Below, piece after piece: positions 26,589 to 35,336 of a DNA stretch of 64,000 nucleotides. The DNA lies in assembly GCF_020400585.1 (NCBI RefSeq), contig NZ_JAINVF010000002.1, forward strand, positions 372,001 through 436,000, in the 5' to 3' direction. How positions within the stretch are numbered: the first letter of the stretch is position 1; every line of letters begins with the position of its first letter. The notes below the pieces were generated by a model. The model did not search any database and was not told the DNA's origin. It saw nothing but the letters and a program-made list of their open reading frames with translations. Source of the stretch: Streptomyces sp. NK08204. Its GTDB lineage: Bacteria > Actinomycetota > Actinomycetes > Streptomycetales > Streptomycetaceae. The position numbers were made by a program, and so were the translations under genes.

Positions 26589-27980
26589 ATGGCACCCGGC
26601 CTTCCTGCCGCCATGGACCGACCGCACTTCATCGGCATCGGGGGCGCCGGGATGTCGGGCATCGCCAAGATCCTCGCGCAGCGCGGTGCCGAGGTGGCCG
26701 GCTCCGACGCCAAGGACTCGGCGACCGCCGAGGCGCTGCGGGCGCTGGGCGCCACCGTGCACATCGGCCACGCCGCCGAGCACCTCGCCGACGACGCGAG
26801 CTGTGTCGTCGTGTCGTCGGCGATCCGCCCGGACAACCCGGAACTGGTCCGCGCCGCCGAGCGGGGCATCCCGGTGGTGCACCGCTCCGACGCGCTCGCC
26901 GCCCTGATGGAGGGGCTGCGTCCGATCGCCGTGGCCGGTACCCACGGCAAGACCACGACCACCTCCATGCTGGCGGTCTCCCTCGGTGAGCTGGGCCTGA
27001 AGCCGTCGTACGCCATCGGCGGCGATCTGGACGCGCCCGGCTCCAACGCGCTGCACGGCGAGGGCGACATCTTCGTCGCCGAGGCGGACGAATCCGACCG
27101 CAGCTTCCACACGTACGCGCCCGAGGTCGCCATCGTCCTCAACGTCGAGCTGGACCACCACGCCAACTACGCCTCGATGGACGAGATCTACGAGTCCTTC
27201 GAGACCTTCGCCGGGAAGATCGTCCCCGGCGGCACGCTGGTGATCTCCGCCGACCACGAGGGCGCCCGTGAGCTGACCCGGCGGCTGGCCGGGCAGCAGG
27301 TGCGGACGGTGACCTACGGCGAGGCCGAGGACGCGGACGTACGGGTCCTCGCGATCGTCCCGCAGGGGCTGAAGAGCCAGGTCACCGTGGTGCTGGACGG
27401 GCAGGAGCTGACCTTCGGGGTGTCCGTGCCCGGCCGCCACTACGCGCTCAACGCCGTCGCCGCGCTCACCGCCGGCGCCGCCCTCGGCATCCCGGCCGCC
27501 GAACTGGCGCCCGCGCTGGCCGCCTACACCGGCGTCAAGCGGCGGCTCCAGCTCAAGGGCGAGGCGGCCGGCGTCCAGGTGATCGACTCCTACGCCCACC
27601 ACCCCACGGAGATGACCGCCGACCTGGAGGCCATGCGGGCCGCCGCCGGTGACTCGCGGATCCTCGTCGTCTTCCAGCCGCACCTGTTCTCCCGCACCCA
27701 GGAGCTGGGCAAGGAGATGGGCCAGGCCCTGGCGCTCGCCGACGCCTCCGTCGTGCTCGACATCTACCCGGCCCGCGAGGACCCGATCCCGGGCGTCACC
27801 AGCGCACTGATCATCGATGCCGCGCGGGCCGCCGGGGCCGTCGTGACCGCCGTGCACGACAAGACGGAGATCCCCGCGGTGATCGCGGGAATGACCAGGC
27901 CCGGCGACCTCGTTCTCACCATGGGCGCGGGCGACGTGACCGACCTGGGCCCGCTGATCCTGGACCGCCTGTCGCAGTGA
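26589..27980 (+). CDS. murC: UDP-N-acetylmuramate-L-alanine ligase
   Basis: 463 aa cytoplasmic peptidoglycan precursor ligase adding L-Ala to UDP-MurNAc. The N-terminal Rossmann motif is FIGIGGAGMSGIA, the ATP loop AGTHGKTTTTSM near 115, EADESDRSF, and DSYAHHPTEM of the Mur ligase C-terminal domain. Here murC sits alone beside msrB rather than with mur/fts genes, as I recall for S. coelicolor. ATG 26589 with GGGAG upstream. Confidence 0.97.
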   Translation: MAPGLPAAMDRPHFIGIGGAGMSGIAKILAQRGAEVAGSDAKDSATAEALRALGATVHIGHAAEHLADDASCVVVSSAIRPDNPELVRAAERGIPVVHRSDALAALMEGLRPIAVAGTHGKTTTTSMLAVSLGELGLKPSYAIGGDLDAPGSNALHGEGDIFVAEADESDRSFHTYAPEVAIVLNVELDHHANYASMDEIYESFETFAGKIVPGGTLVISADHEGARELTRRLAGQQVRTVTYGEAEDADVRVLAIVPQGLKSQVTVVLDGQELTFGVSVPGRHYALNAVAALTAGAALGIPAAELAPALAAYTGVKRRLQLKGEAAGVQVIDSYAHHPTEMTADLEAMRAAAGDSRILVVFQPHLFSRTQELGKEMGQALALADASVVLDIYPAREDPIPGVTSALIIDAARAAGAVVTAVHDKTEIPAVIAGMTRPGDLVLTMGAGDVTDLGPLILDRLSQ

Positions 27981-27994
27981 AGGGGCTGAGGCTC

Positions 27995-28402
27995 ATGTCG
28001 TACGACGTCGAGAAGCCGGACGAGCAGTGGCGGGCGGAGCTGACCCCGGCGGAGTACGCCGTACTGCGCCAGGCCGCCACCGAGCCGGCCTTCACCGGTG
28101 AGTACACGGACACCAGGACCAAGGGTGTGTACTCCTGCCGGGCCTGCGGCGCCGAACTGTTCACCTCAGAGACCAAGTTCGCCTCGCACTGCGGCTGGCC
28201 GTCCTTCTACGACCCCAAGAACACCGACGCCGTGGAGCTGGTCGAGGACCGCTCGCACGGGATGGTGCGCACCGAGGTCCGCTGCGCCCGCTGCGGCTCC
28301 CATCTCGGGCACGTGTTCGAGGGCGAGGGATATCCGACCCCGACCGACCAGCGGTACTGCATCAACTCGATCTCGTTGCGGCTGGCGCCCGACGGCGACT
28401 GA
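27995..28402 (+). CDS. msrB: Peptide-methionine (R)-S-oxide reductase
   Basis: 135 aa. Repairs oxidised methionine in proteins. Zinc-binding CxxC pairs are in SCRACGAE and RCARCGSHLGHV; the catalytic Cys is in QRYCINSISL; HCGWPSF is conserved. The start is ATG 27995 after GAGG. A GTG at 27977 overlapping the murC stop as GTGA is an alternative that adds six residues. Co-transcribed with murC. Confidence 0.95.
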   Translation: MSYDVEKPDEQWRAELTPAEYAVLRQAATEPAFTGEYTDTRTKGVYSCRACGAELFTSETKFASHCGWPSFYDPKNTDAVELVEDRSHGMVRTEVRCARCGSHLGHVFEGEGYPTPTDQRYCINSISLRLAPDGD

Positions 28403-28533
28403 CGGGGCGTCCGTCCGGGGTCCGCGGCCCGTGCTGCAGGGCACGGCGCCCGCGGTCCTGCCGGTCCTGCCGGTCCCGCGTCTCGGCTACCCTCGTACCC
28501 TTCGTACCTGAAGACCCGTCTGAGGAGGGCCAG

Positions 28534-29187
28534 TTGAGGGGGAGTGCAGGGGCCGTCCAGCCGGACGGGGGGAAGGCTCGCGGGCGGGACCTGCGGAGCC
28601 GGGAGTTTCCGGTGCTCACCACGGGAACACCGCTGGAGCGGCAGGAGTCGGTGCGGGCGCTGCGCGCCTGGGCCGAACGGGAAGCCGAGGACGCCATCGA
28701 GTGGTACCTCGAGGACAAGCGGCTCAACCGGCTCGGATCCCGTGTCATCCGGGGCCTGATGATCGTGCTCGCCACGACCGGCACGGTCATCCCGCTGGCC
28801 GGCGCGGCCACGGGGGCGGAGGTCCAGAGCTGGGGCTATGTGTTCCTGGCCGCAGCCGCCGGCTGCAAGGGCTTCGACTACTTCTTCGGCCTCTCCACGG
28901 CCTGGATGCGCGACGTCACGGCGGCGCAGGCGCTGCGCGGCGAGTTGAACGAGTTCCGGCTGGCCTGGTCGGCCGAACTGCTCCGCGATGTCACCGGCGA
29001 GCCCGAACAGGCGGTGATCGCGCGCAGACTGACACTGATCGGCGGCTTCGTCGGCAGGGTCCGCGCGCACCTGGAGTCCGAGACCGCGGACTGGGCGGCG
29101 GAGTTCCGGGCCGGGTTGCAGCAGGTGCAGGACCAGGCGGTGGCGCTGCCGGCGCCGCGCGCGACCGGTACGACGGCGGAGCGCTGA
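28534..29187 (+). CDS. SLATT domain membrane protein
   Basis: 217 aa from a TTG start at 28534 with GAGGAGGG upstream. A helical amphipathic segment (34-65) leads to two membrane helices (about 73-92 and 99-119), then a long cytoplasmic helical region beginning STAWMRDVTAAQALRGELNE. This is the layout of SLATT proteins, predicted pore-forming effectors found in bacterial conflict and anti-phage systems. No nucleotide cyclase is nearby. The next same-strand gene is a STAND ATPase 650 bp away, the most likely partner. Confidence 0.75.
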   Translation: MRGSAGAVQPDGGKARGRDLRSREFPVLTTGTPLERQESVRALRAWAEREAEDAIEWYLEDKRLNRLGSRVIRGLMIVLATTGTVIPLAGAATGAEVQSWGYVFLAAAAGCKGFDYFFGLSTAWMRDVTAAQALRGELNEFRLAWSAELLRDVTGEPEQAVIARRLTLIGGFVGRVRAHLESETADWAAEFRAGLQQVQDQAVALPAPRATGTTAER

Positions 29188-29839
29188 CCGCTCGGTTCCC
29201 GCACTCGTCCCCCTGGCCGACTGCGCCCGTCGCTCCACTCCGGTCCGCTCCGGTCCGGTTGGGTCCGGTCCGGTCCGGTCTGGTCCGGTCTGGTCCGCTT
29301 CGGTCTGGTCCGGTCCGGTCTGGTCCGGTCTGGTCCGCTTCGGTCTGGTCCGCTCCGGTCCGCTCCGCGCCACCGCTGGTTCCCGAGGAAGTGCCGTGCC
29401 GTGTGCCCCCCGCTCGGCAACCGCCCGCCCGCTGGAACGGGTGCTGCACTCGCCGGCCGACCCCGCCTCACTGCTGCCGTGGCCCGGCTCCGTCCGGCTG
29501 TGGGCGACGAGACCGGCCCCGGGCCGGCCGCCGGCGCCGAGGACCATGCGCGGCCCGACCCGTGACGGACGGGCCGTGACGTGTGCCGCCGACGGAACGG
29601 AGACGAGGAGGACAACTGCGCGGGGTTCTCGGGCCGGCAGGCCGGCGACGGTCTTTCGGGTACGAGGCGATCGGCCGGGACGCCGAGCCGCTGCCCGACG
29701 CCCGGTGGGCCGCCGTGGCGGCCCCGTGGACCCGTCCCGCCTGGCCTGAAATCCCCCTTTCTTTCCCGGAGTCGCTGCCTTCCGGCACGGATGATCTCTA
29801 CCGTGGTGGCAGCGGAGGCGGTGACGAGGAGGGAGTGAC
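29188..29839. other. Region between the SLATT and STAND genes
   Basis: The first part is a pyrimidine/GG simple repeat. From 29583 to about 29820 one plus frame reads protein-like (contains GYEAIGRDAEPLPDARWAAV and LPSGTDDLYRG) with GC-ending codons, but it has no good stop before the STAND gene and only a GTG at 29583 without a well-spaced ribosome site. It could be the remnant of a gene once between the two. No gene called. Confidence 0.4.
29236..29370. repeat. Simple repeat of GGTCC/GGTCT units
   Basis: Degenerate 5- and 10-bp units (GGTCTGGTCC, GGTCCGGTCC, CTTCGGTCTG) in tandem for about 135 bp, beginning shortly after the SLATT stop. Strand-asymmetric in G and C; could slow polymerase or recombine. 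Confidence 0.85.
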
Positions 29840-32236
29840 GTGGCGGCGGAGATCGCGGCCCTGGCCGGAGTGGGCGCGGCCAGTGTGGTGCAACTGGTCG
29901 TCAACGAGGGATTCGCCTGGACCAAGGAGCGGATCCGGAGCCTGTTGCGCACCGGCGAAGCCGCGGGCGAGCAGGACCCCGGTCAGGGCGGGAGCGAGGG
30001 CGCGCGTGAAGCCGAAGTGGACCGGCTCCTCGGGGAGCTGGCGGACGCCCAGCACAGGGGTGACGCCGACGCGCTCGACGCTGCCGAGGAGGCGCTGACC
30101 GCCTGGTTGCAGGAACTGCTGGCCCGCCACCCGCAGGCTGAGCCCCGACTGCGTGCCCTCACCGGCCCGTTCACCGGACACCGGCCCGCGGCCACCGTCT
30201 CGTCCGCCTTCCTCCACTACGTCAACAACGAGCCCGCCTTCCAGCGGATGGACGCCCACTGGGCCCGCTGCCGCGAGGCCGCCGCCGTCACCGTCTTCTT
30301 TCTCAGCGGTCTGCCGGGCGTCGGCAAACGCACCACCGCCCGCCGCTGGCTGCACACGCACGCGGACGTCTTCACCGACGAGCCGCTGCACGCCGACCTC
30401 GCCGTCACCGAGCCCGCCCGGCGCGCCGACCCGGCCGCCGTCCTGGAACGCTGGCTCGACCAGCTCGGCGTCCGCCGCGAGGAGCGGCCCGCCGACGTGG
30501 CGGACAAGGCCGACCTGGTACGGCGCACCGTGCGCGAACGCGGGCGCCCCTTCGCCGTACTGCTGGAGAACGTCACCACCACCGCCCAGCTCAGGCCGCT
30601 GCTGCCCGACTCACCGCACGCCGTCGTCCTGATCACCGGGCAGACCGAACCCCCCGGCCTGCACCAGGTGCTGGACGCCGAAGCCGTCCGGCTCGGACCG
30701 CTCACCGAGCAGCACGCCCTGGAGCTGCTGTGCCGGGTCAGCCGCAGCACCGAGGACCCGGAGACCTTCCGGCCCCTGCTGTCGTACGTCGGCGGGCTGC
30801 CGCTCGCGCTGCGGCTGCTCGCCGGGCATCTGCGCACCCCCGGCCCCGGCGGCGTGGCGGACGTCCTGGAGCAGCTCACCGACCGGGCCGGACGCCAGGA
30901 GCTGCTGCGTCCCGCGGACGACTCCCTCACCCGCGCCTTCGACCTGGGCTACGCCGGCCTCGACGCGGGAGCGGCCCGCCTGTACCGGAGCCTCGGCCTG
31001 CACCCCCGGGTGGAGGTCCAGCTCGACGCGGTCTACGCGCTGCTGCCAGAGCGCGATCCCGCCGCCGTCCGCCGTGACCTGCGCGCGCTGCTCGTCGCCG
31101 GCCTGGTCGAACGCTGGGGTGTGGACGCCTATCTGCTGCACCCCTACGTCCACGACCACGCCGCCGAACGCGCCGAGCGGGAGGACCCGGAGGCGGAGCG
31201 CGCCGCGACCGAGGGCCGGATCGTCACCCACTACCGGGACCTCGCCGAGCGCGCGGAGGCCGCCCTGTCCGGCCGCTGGCGCCATGACCCCATGGGCAGC
31301 TACGCCGCCCGCCAGCGGCCCGCCCCGGGCGCCGACCCGGAACGGGACCTGGTCCGCCGCCGGGCCGCCCTGCTGGCCGCCGTGCATCTGGCCGCCCGCA
31401 CAGGACGGCACGAGGACGCCTGGCGGCTGTGCCAGGGGCTGTGGACCGTCCAGTTGCGCACCGGCAGCCACGCCGAGTGGATCGAATCGCGCCGGATCGG
31501 CTGGGAGAGCGCACGAACGTCCGGCGACCGGATGGCCGAGGCGCGGATGCGGTTCGAGTGGGGCTTCGGGCACCTGGACAGGTGGAGCGTGGCCGAGGGC
31601 GACCCGGCCCGCGCCCGCGAGCACCTCACGGAGGCACTGCGGCTGACCGGTCTCGACGCGACCGGCGTGGACGGCCCGGCTACGGCGGCCCAGGCCGAGG
31701 GGGACCCGGGCGAGGGGGAGCGGCGCACCGCCTCCAGCGCGCTGGAGGCACTCGGCCTGCTGGAGCTGAAGCTGCGCCGGCCCGAGCTCGCCCTCGACCG
31801 CTTCGACCAGGCCCTCGCCGCGCTCGGCGGCCTCCCGCACCCGCGGGGCCGCGCGCTGCTCGACCTGCACCGGAGCCGGGCGCTGAGCGCGCTCAACCGC
31901 CACAACGACGCCGAGCGGACTCTCGCCCGGGCCCGCGCCGAGTTCGACCGGCTGGGGGACTCCTTCAATCTCGGCAAGACCTGGCTGCGATACGCGGAGG
32001 ACCGCCACGCCTGCGGCCAACCCGCAGCCGCCCTGGAGGCGTCGGGCCGGGCGGCCGACTGCCTGCGTTCCGCCGGGAACGACTACTTCCAGGCGGTGGC
32101 CCTGCTCCTGAAAGGCGACATCCTGCGCGAGCTGGGCCGCCCCGCCGGCGCGGAGTGGACGGCCGCCCGTGACCTCTTCGAACAAGCCGGCAGCAGCCGT
32201 GCGGAGGAGGCGCGGGCCCGGCTGGCCGCCGAGTAG
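29840..32236 (+). CDS. STAND/NB-ARC ATPase with C-terminal TPR-like repeats
   Basis: 798 aa signalling ATPase. N-terminal helical region (1-145) of unknown type, beginning MAAEIAALAGVGAASVVQLV. NB-ARC domain: Walker A GLPGVGKRT (157-165), hydrophobic strand ending LLEN (241-244) in the Walker B position, VVLITGQT where an Arg sensor (TTR) is usual, and GLPLALRL (319-326). A winged-helix region near 385-450 has HPYVHDHAAE. From about 500 to the end are helical TPR-like repeats (ALEALGLLELKLRRPELALD, ALSALNRHNDAERTLARARA). Start GTG 29840 after GAGGAGGGAG. STAND proteins sense ligands through the repeats and activate an effector; the SLATT protein upstream is the candidate. Confidence 0.85.
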   Translation: MAAEIAALAGVGAASVVQLVVNEGFAWTKERIRSLLRTGEAAGEQDPGQGGSEGAREAEVDRLLGELADAQHRGDADALDAAEEALTAWLQELLARHPQAEPRLRALTGPFTGHRPAATVSSAFLHYVNNEPAFQRMDAHWARCREAAAVTVFFLSGLPGVGKRTTARRWLHTHADVFTDEPLHADLAVTEPARRADPAAVLERWLDQLGVRREERPADVADKADLVRRTVRERGRPFAVLLENVTTTAQLRPLLPDSPHAVVLITGQTEPPGLHQVLDAEAVRLGPLTEQHALELLCRVSRSTEDPETFRPLLSYVGGLPLALRLLAGHLRTPGPGGVADVLEQLTDRAGRQELLRPADDSLTRAFDLGYAGLDAGAARLYRSLGLHPRVEVQLDAVYALLPERDPAAVRRDLRALLVAGLVERWGVDAYLLHPYVHDHAAERAEREDPEAERAATEGRIVTHYRDLAERAEAALSGRWRHDPMGSYAARQRPAPGADPERDLVRRRAALLAAVHLAARTGRHEDAWRLCQGLWTVQLRTGSHAEWIESRRIGWESARTSGDRMAEARMRFEWGFGHLDRWSVAEGDPARAREHLTEALRLTGLDATGVDGPATAAQAEGDPGEGERRTASSALEALGLLELKLRRPELALDRFDQALAALGGLPHPRGRALLDLHRSRALSALNRHNDAERTLARARAEFDRLGDSFNLGKTWLRYAEDRHACGQPAAALEASGRAADCLRSAGNDYFQAVALLLKGDILRELGRPAGAEWTAARDLFEQAGSSRAEEARARLAAE

Positions 32237-32249
32237 GCCCGGCACGGCG

Positions 32250-33572
32250 TCAGCCGGTGCCGGGTGTCCCTTCGGGCGAGGTGAGTTCGAGCAGCCCCGG
32301 CTCCATGCCGCTGCCCGCCCGCACCCGCAGCCGGATACGGCCGCCCGTCCGGGGCGCCGCCGTCACCCAGGCGTGCGCGGCGGAGGCGGCCGAGGCGAAC
32401 GACGCCCATGCGGGCCGCCGCAGCCAGCGGCAGCGCAGGGGCGTTCCGCCGGCGGGCAGCAGCAGGCAGCCGGCGTCCGGCTCCTCCACGGCCACCAGCG
32501 CGGCGCCGGGGAAACGGGCCGCGAGAGCGGCCCGGGACAGCGCGTCCGGCCCGGCGAGCCGACCCAGCGGGACCAGCAGGACGTCGGCGGAACGGGGCCA
32601 GCGGACGTCGGGATCGTCCGGGTCGGCGGTGAGCCGGGCCCCGGCCAGATGCCGGTCCTGGGCGCGCTGATGGACGGCCGGGTAGCGGTGCAGGGTGACC
32701 GTCGCCGCCGGGCCGTCGGCGTGCTCCACGACGTTCGCGGTGACGAACTTCGCCTCCTCGTAGGGCAGGTGCCGCAGCGGCCGGGGCGTCGTGGGGACCG
32801 GGATCGGACGGGTGGTGGCCGGGTGGCCGGGCTCAGGCAGAGCGAGCCGGCCGTAGAACAGCCGGCGCAACAGGGCGGCGGCACGGCCGGGTTCGGAGGT
32901 CACCTCGCGGGCCACCTCGGCCAGGGCGCGGTCGTACGGCTGGCTTTCGGCGGCGGACCGGAGCTGGGCGAGGAGCGGGCGCGTACGGTCGAGGCGGGGC
33001 AGGAGACGGCCGAGACGGTCCATGGGGGAGCCGGCGGCGACCGTGGCGTCCTCGAACGCGCCCAGTACGCATGGAATTCCGAGGGACACTCCATAGAACG
33101 TCACCGACCCGTGGTCGCCGACGAGACAGTCGGCGGCGCACAGGGCCGCTTTCCAGGTCTCCGTCTCCGGAACGGGCAGCAGCAGCCCGGAATCGACGTA
33201 GGGAGCCAGCCAGTTCTGCCATTGCCAGACGCTGTGCCGGTGCCAGGCGTTGGGGTGGATGGCGGCCAGTACGCGGAACTCGTCCGAGGGCAGTTCCGCG
33301 AGCGCGCGCCGGATCAGGTCGGTGTGCGGGGTGCCGAGCGCGGAGCCCTGGCCCCAGGTGGAGGAGACGACGAGGAGACGCTGGCCCGGTCGCAGGCCGA
33401 GGGCGCGGCGGTAGGTTTCACGGAAGGGCAGCCCGGCGGCGAGCTGGTCGGCGCACGGGTCACCGGCGACGACGGCACGGGGCAGCGCCTGCGGGCAGCC
33501 TGCGGCCAGCCGCGCCAGCTGCTCGGTGTGGGACAGCACGACGGCCGTCGGCACGACCTCTCCGCCGTGCAC
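32250..33572 (-). CDS. GT-B/CDP-glycerol transferase-like protein, 3' half (out of frame with its 5' half)
   Basis: 440 aa as an open frame from an internal GTG at 33572; the frame itself is open into the repeat. The sequence (SHTEQLARLAAG, VVAGDPCADQL, LLVVSSTWGQGS, AIHPNAWHR, ALCAADCLVGDHGSVTFYGV) resembles the nucleotide-binding half of GT-B glycosyl- and glycerophosphotransferases; homologues have been loosely labelled translation initiation factor 2. The preceding residues (AFGLTEEWLV) continue naturally from the 5' half if the 7-bp repeat changes by -1 or +2 units. Probably one gene of about 590 codons with the upstream part. Confidence 0.7.
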   Translation of the reverse strand: MHGGEVVPTAVVLSHTEQLARLAAGCPQALPRAVVAGDPCADQLAAGLPFRETYRRALGLRPGQRLLVVSSTWGQGSALGTPHTDLIRRALAELPSDEFRVLAAIHPNAWHRHSVWQWQNWLAPYVDSGLLLPVPETETWKAALCAADCLVGDHGSVTFYGVSLGIPCVLGAFEDATVAAGSPMDRLGRLLPRLDRTRPLLAQLRSAAESQPYDRALAEVAREVTSEPGRAAALLRRLFYGRLALPEPGHPATTRPIPVPTTPRPLRHLPYEEAKFVTANVVEHADGPAATVTLHRYPAVHQRAQDRHLAGARLTADPDDPDVRWPRSADVLLVPLGRLAGPDALSRAALAARFPGAALVAVEEPDAGCLLLPAGGTPLRCRWLRRPAWASFASAASAAHAWVTAAPRTGGRIRLRVRAGSGMEPGLLELTSPEGTPGTG

Positions 33573-34041
33573 CAGCCACTCCTCGGTCAGCCCGAAAGCC
33601 CCGGCTCCCGGCTCCCGGCTCCCGGCTCCCGGCTCCCGGCTCCCGGCTCCCGGCTCCCGGCCTGATCTTCTTATTGTAGCCAGCGCCGTGCGGCGTACCG
33701 ATCAAAGGGAAACGAAGCTCGTGCAGACTTCCGCCCCGATTGGTGGCGATGGCGAGGTCGAAATCCTGGGTGACCGCCTCGGGCCACGGCACGTGTTTCA
33801 TCCCACGGGATTCCAGGAATTCCCGTACTCCCGAATCCAGCGCCGATGACTGTGTGCAGGAGAACACGACCTCGACCCTGCCGTCCCCCTCGAACAGCGC
33901 CAGTAGGTCCAGCAGCCGCGTCGCGGAGGTGATGTTGTGCACCACCCCGAGCACGCGCCGCTCGGCGACCACGGTGTCCCACACCTGCCCCTGTGCCAAG
34001 ACCACCCCTTGCGAACACCGCCCACGGACCTCGTGCCACAC
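33460..34041 (-). CDS. Same gene, 5' half, truncated after the repeat
   Basis: Frame of 193 aa: N-terminal half (VWDTVVAERRVLGVVHNITS, VEVVFSCTQSSALDSGVREF, FDLAIATNRGGSL, LIGTPHGAGYNKK) in the style of CDP-glycerol glycerophosphotransferases, whose TPHG-like motif is conserved. After repeat-encoded GAGSREP units the frame turns into Arg/Ala-rich nonsense and stops at 33460. Start uncertain: GTG 34041, or a downstream GTG/TTG near 34000 after AAGGGG. Confidence 0.6.
   Translation of the reverse strand: MWHEVRGRCSQGVVLAQGQVWDTVVAERRVLGVVHNITSATRLLDLLALFEGDGRVEVVFSCTQSSALDSGVREFLESRGMKHVPWPEAVTQDFDLAIATNRGGSLHELRFPLIGTPHGAGYNKKIRPGAGSREPGAGSREPGAGSRGFRADRGVAGARRRGRADGRRAVPHRAAGAAGRRLPAGAAPCRRRR
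33601..33660. repeat. 7-bp tandem repeat (CCGGCTC) x 8.6 inside a coding region
   Basis: Eight perfect CCGGCTC units plus CCGG, no mismatch. Seven is not a multiple of three, so each unit gained or lost shifts the frame. At this copy number the two halves of the transferase are out of frame by one; 7 or 10 units would join them. Confidence 0.95.
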
Positions 34042-34211
34042 GATATGGCGCCGAGGTCACCGCCGTCCGCCCGGCCCTGGAGATCGCCCTCGGCTTCCAC
34101 CGCGCCGTACACGACGACCGGGAGCGAGCGGCCGTCTGCCTCGAGCACTCTCCGTCTAGACTCGGCGGGCAACGGCTCAGGCGCTGCCAACTCCGAAGGG
34201 TATTCGGCGTT

Positions 34212-35336
34212 TTGATACGGATAGATGCAGTCACGAAGCGGTACCCGGACGGCACTGTGGCGGTCGACGGGCTGTCGCTGGAGATACCGGACCGTGCCGT
34301 CACCGTCCTCGTCGGACCCTCCGGCTGCGGCAAGACCACGACCCTGCGGATGATCAACCGGATGATCGAGCCGACCGAGGGCAGCATCCTCCTCGACGGC
34401 GCGGACATCCGGCAGCAGCCGGTCAACTCACTGCGCCGGTCCATGGGTTACGTCATCCAGAACGCCGGCCTCTTCCAGCACCGCACCATCCTCGACAACA
34501 TCGCCACCGTGCCCCGCCTGCTCGGCTGGAGCAAGCAGAGGGCACGCGCCCGTGCCGCGGAGCTGATGGAGCGGGTCGGGCTCGACCCCGCGCTCGCCAA
34601 GCGGTACCCGTACCAGCTCTCGGGCGGCCAGCAGCAGCGCGTCGGCGTGGCCCGCGCGCTCGCCGCGGATCCTCCCATCCTGCTGATGGACGAGCCGTTC
34701 TCCGCCGTCGACCCGGTGGTGCGCAAGGGACTGCAGGACGAACTCCTCCGGATCCAGGAGGAGTTGGGCAAGACCATCGTCTTCGTCACGCACGACATCG
34801 ACGAGGCGATCAAGCTGGGCACGATGGTCGCCGTGCTGCGCACCGGCGGCAGGCTCGCCCAGTTCGCGCCGCCCGCGGAACTGCTCAGCGCACCCGCCGA
34901 CACCTTCGTGGAGGACTTCCTCGGCGCTGACCGCGGCATCCGCCGGCTGTCCTTCTTCCCGTCCACCGGGCTGGAGCTGGAGACCGCACCGGTGGTCGCC
35001 GCCGACGCGACGGCCGACCGGTTCACCGCTCACGCCACCGCCCCCTACCTCCTCGTCACGGACCCCGAAGGCAGGCCGCTCGGCTGGGGCGAGCCGGACC
35101 GGCTCGCCGCCGGGGAGACCGGCCGCGAGCAACTGCTCCCCTGTGGGCGGCCGTTCGTGCCCGGCACCGACTCACTGCGCACCGCACTCGACGGGGCGGT
35201 GCTCTCGCCGACCGGCTGGGCCGTGGCCGTCGACGACACCGGGCGCGCCGTCGGCGTCGTCTCCCAGCAGGCCATCGGCGAGGCGATCCGCGCCGCCCAC
35301 GAGGCCGGCCGGACGGACCCGAAGGCCGTCGGATGA
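34212..35336 (+). CDS. Osmoprotectant (glycine betaine type) ABC transporter ATPase
   Basis: 374 aa OpuCA/ProV-type ATPase. Walker A is GPSGCGKTTTLRM, signature LSGGQQQRVGVARAL, Walker B ILLMDEPFSAVD, switch His VTHDIDEA. The C-terminal 100 residues form a degenerate CBS-like region (VVSQQAIGEAIR), the ionic-strength sensing part in OpuA-type proteins. Start is TTG 34212 (LIRIDAVTKRY) with GAAGGG upstream. Overlaps the permease start as ATGA. Confidence 0.93.
   Translation: MIRIDAVTKRYPDGTVAVDGLSLEIPDRAVTVLVGPSGCGKTTTLRMINRMIEPTEGSILLDGADIRQQPVNSLRRSMGYVIQNAGLFQHRTILDNIATVPRLLGWSKQRARARAAELMERVGLDPALAKRYPYQLSGGQQQRVGVARALAADPPILLMDEPFSAVDPVVRKGLQDELLRIQEELGKTIVFVTHDIDEAIKLGTMVAVLRTGGRLAQFAPPAELLSAPADTFVEDFLGADRGIRRLSFFPSTGLELETAPVVAADATADRFTAHATAPYLLVTDPEGRPLGWGEPDRLAAGETGREQLLPCGRPFVPGTDSLRTALDGAVLSPTGWAVAVDDTGRAVGVVSQQAIGEAIRAAHEAGRTDPKAVG

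Noticed and set aside
29236..29370. CRISPR-like array
   Set aside because: Units are 5-10 bp with no unique spacers; it is a simple repeat.
33601..33660. Ordinary pseudogene by random frameshift
   Set aside because: The shift coincides exactly with a perfect 7-bp repeat, both halves are otherwise open, and the required change is a whole number of units.
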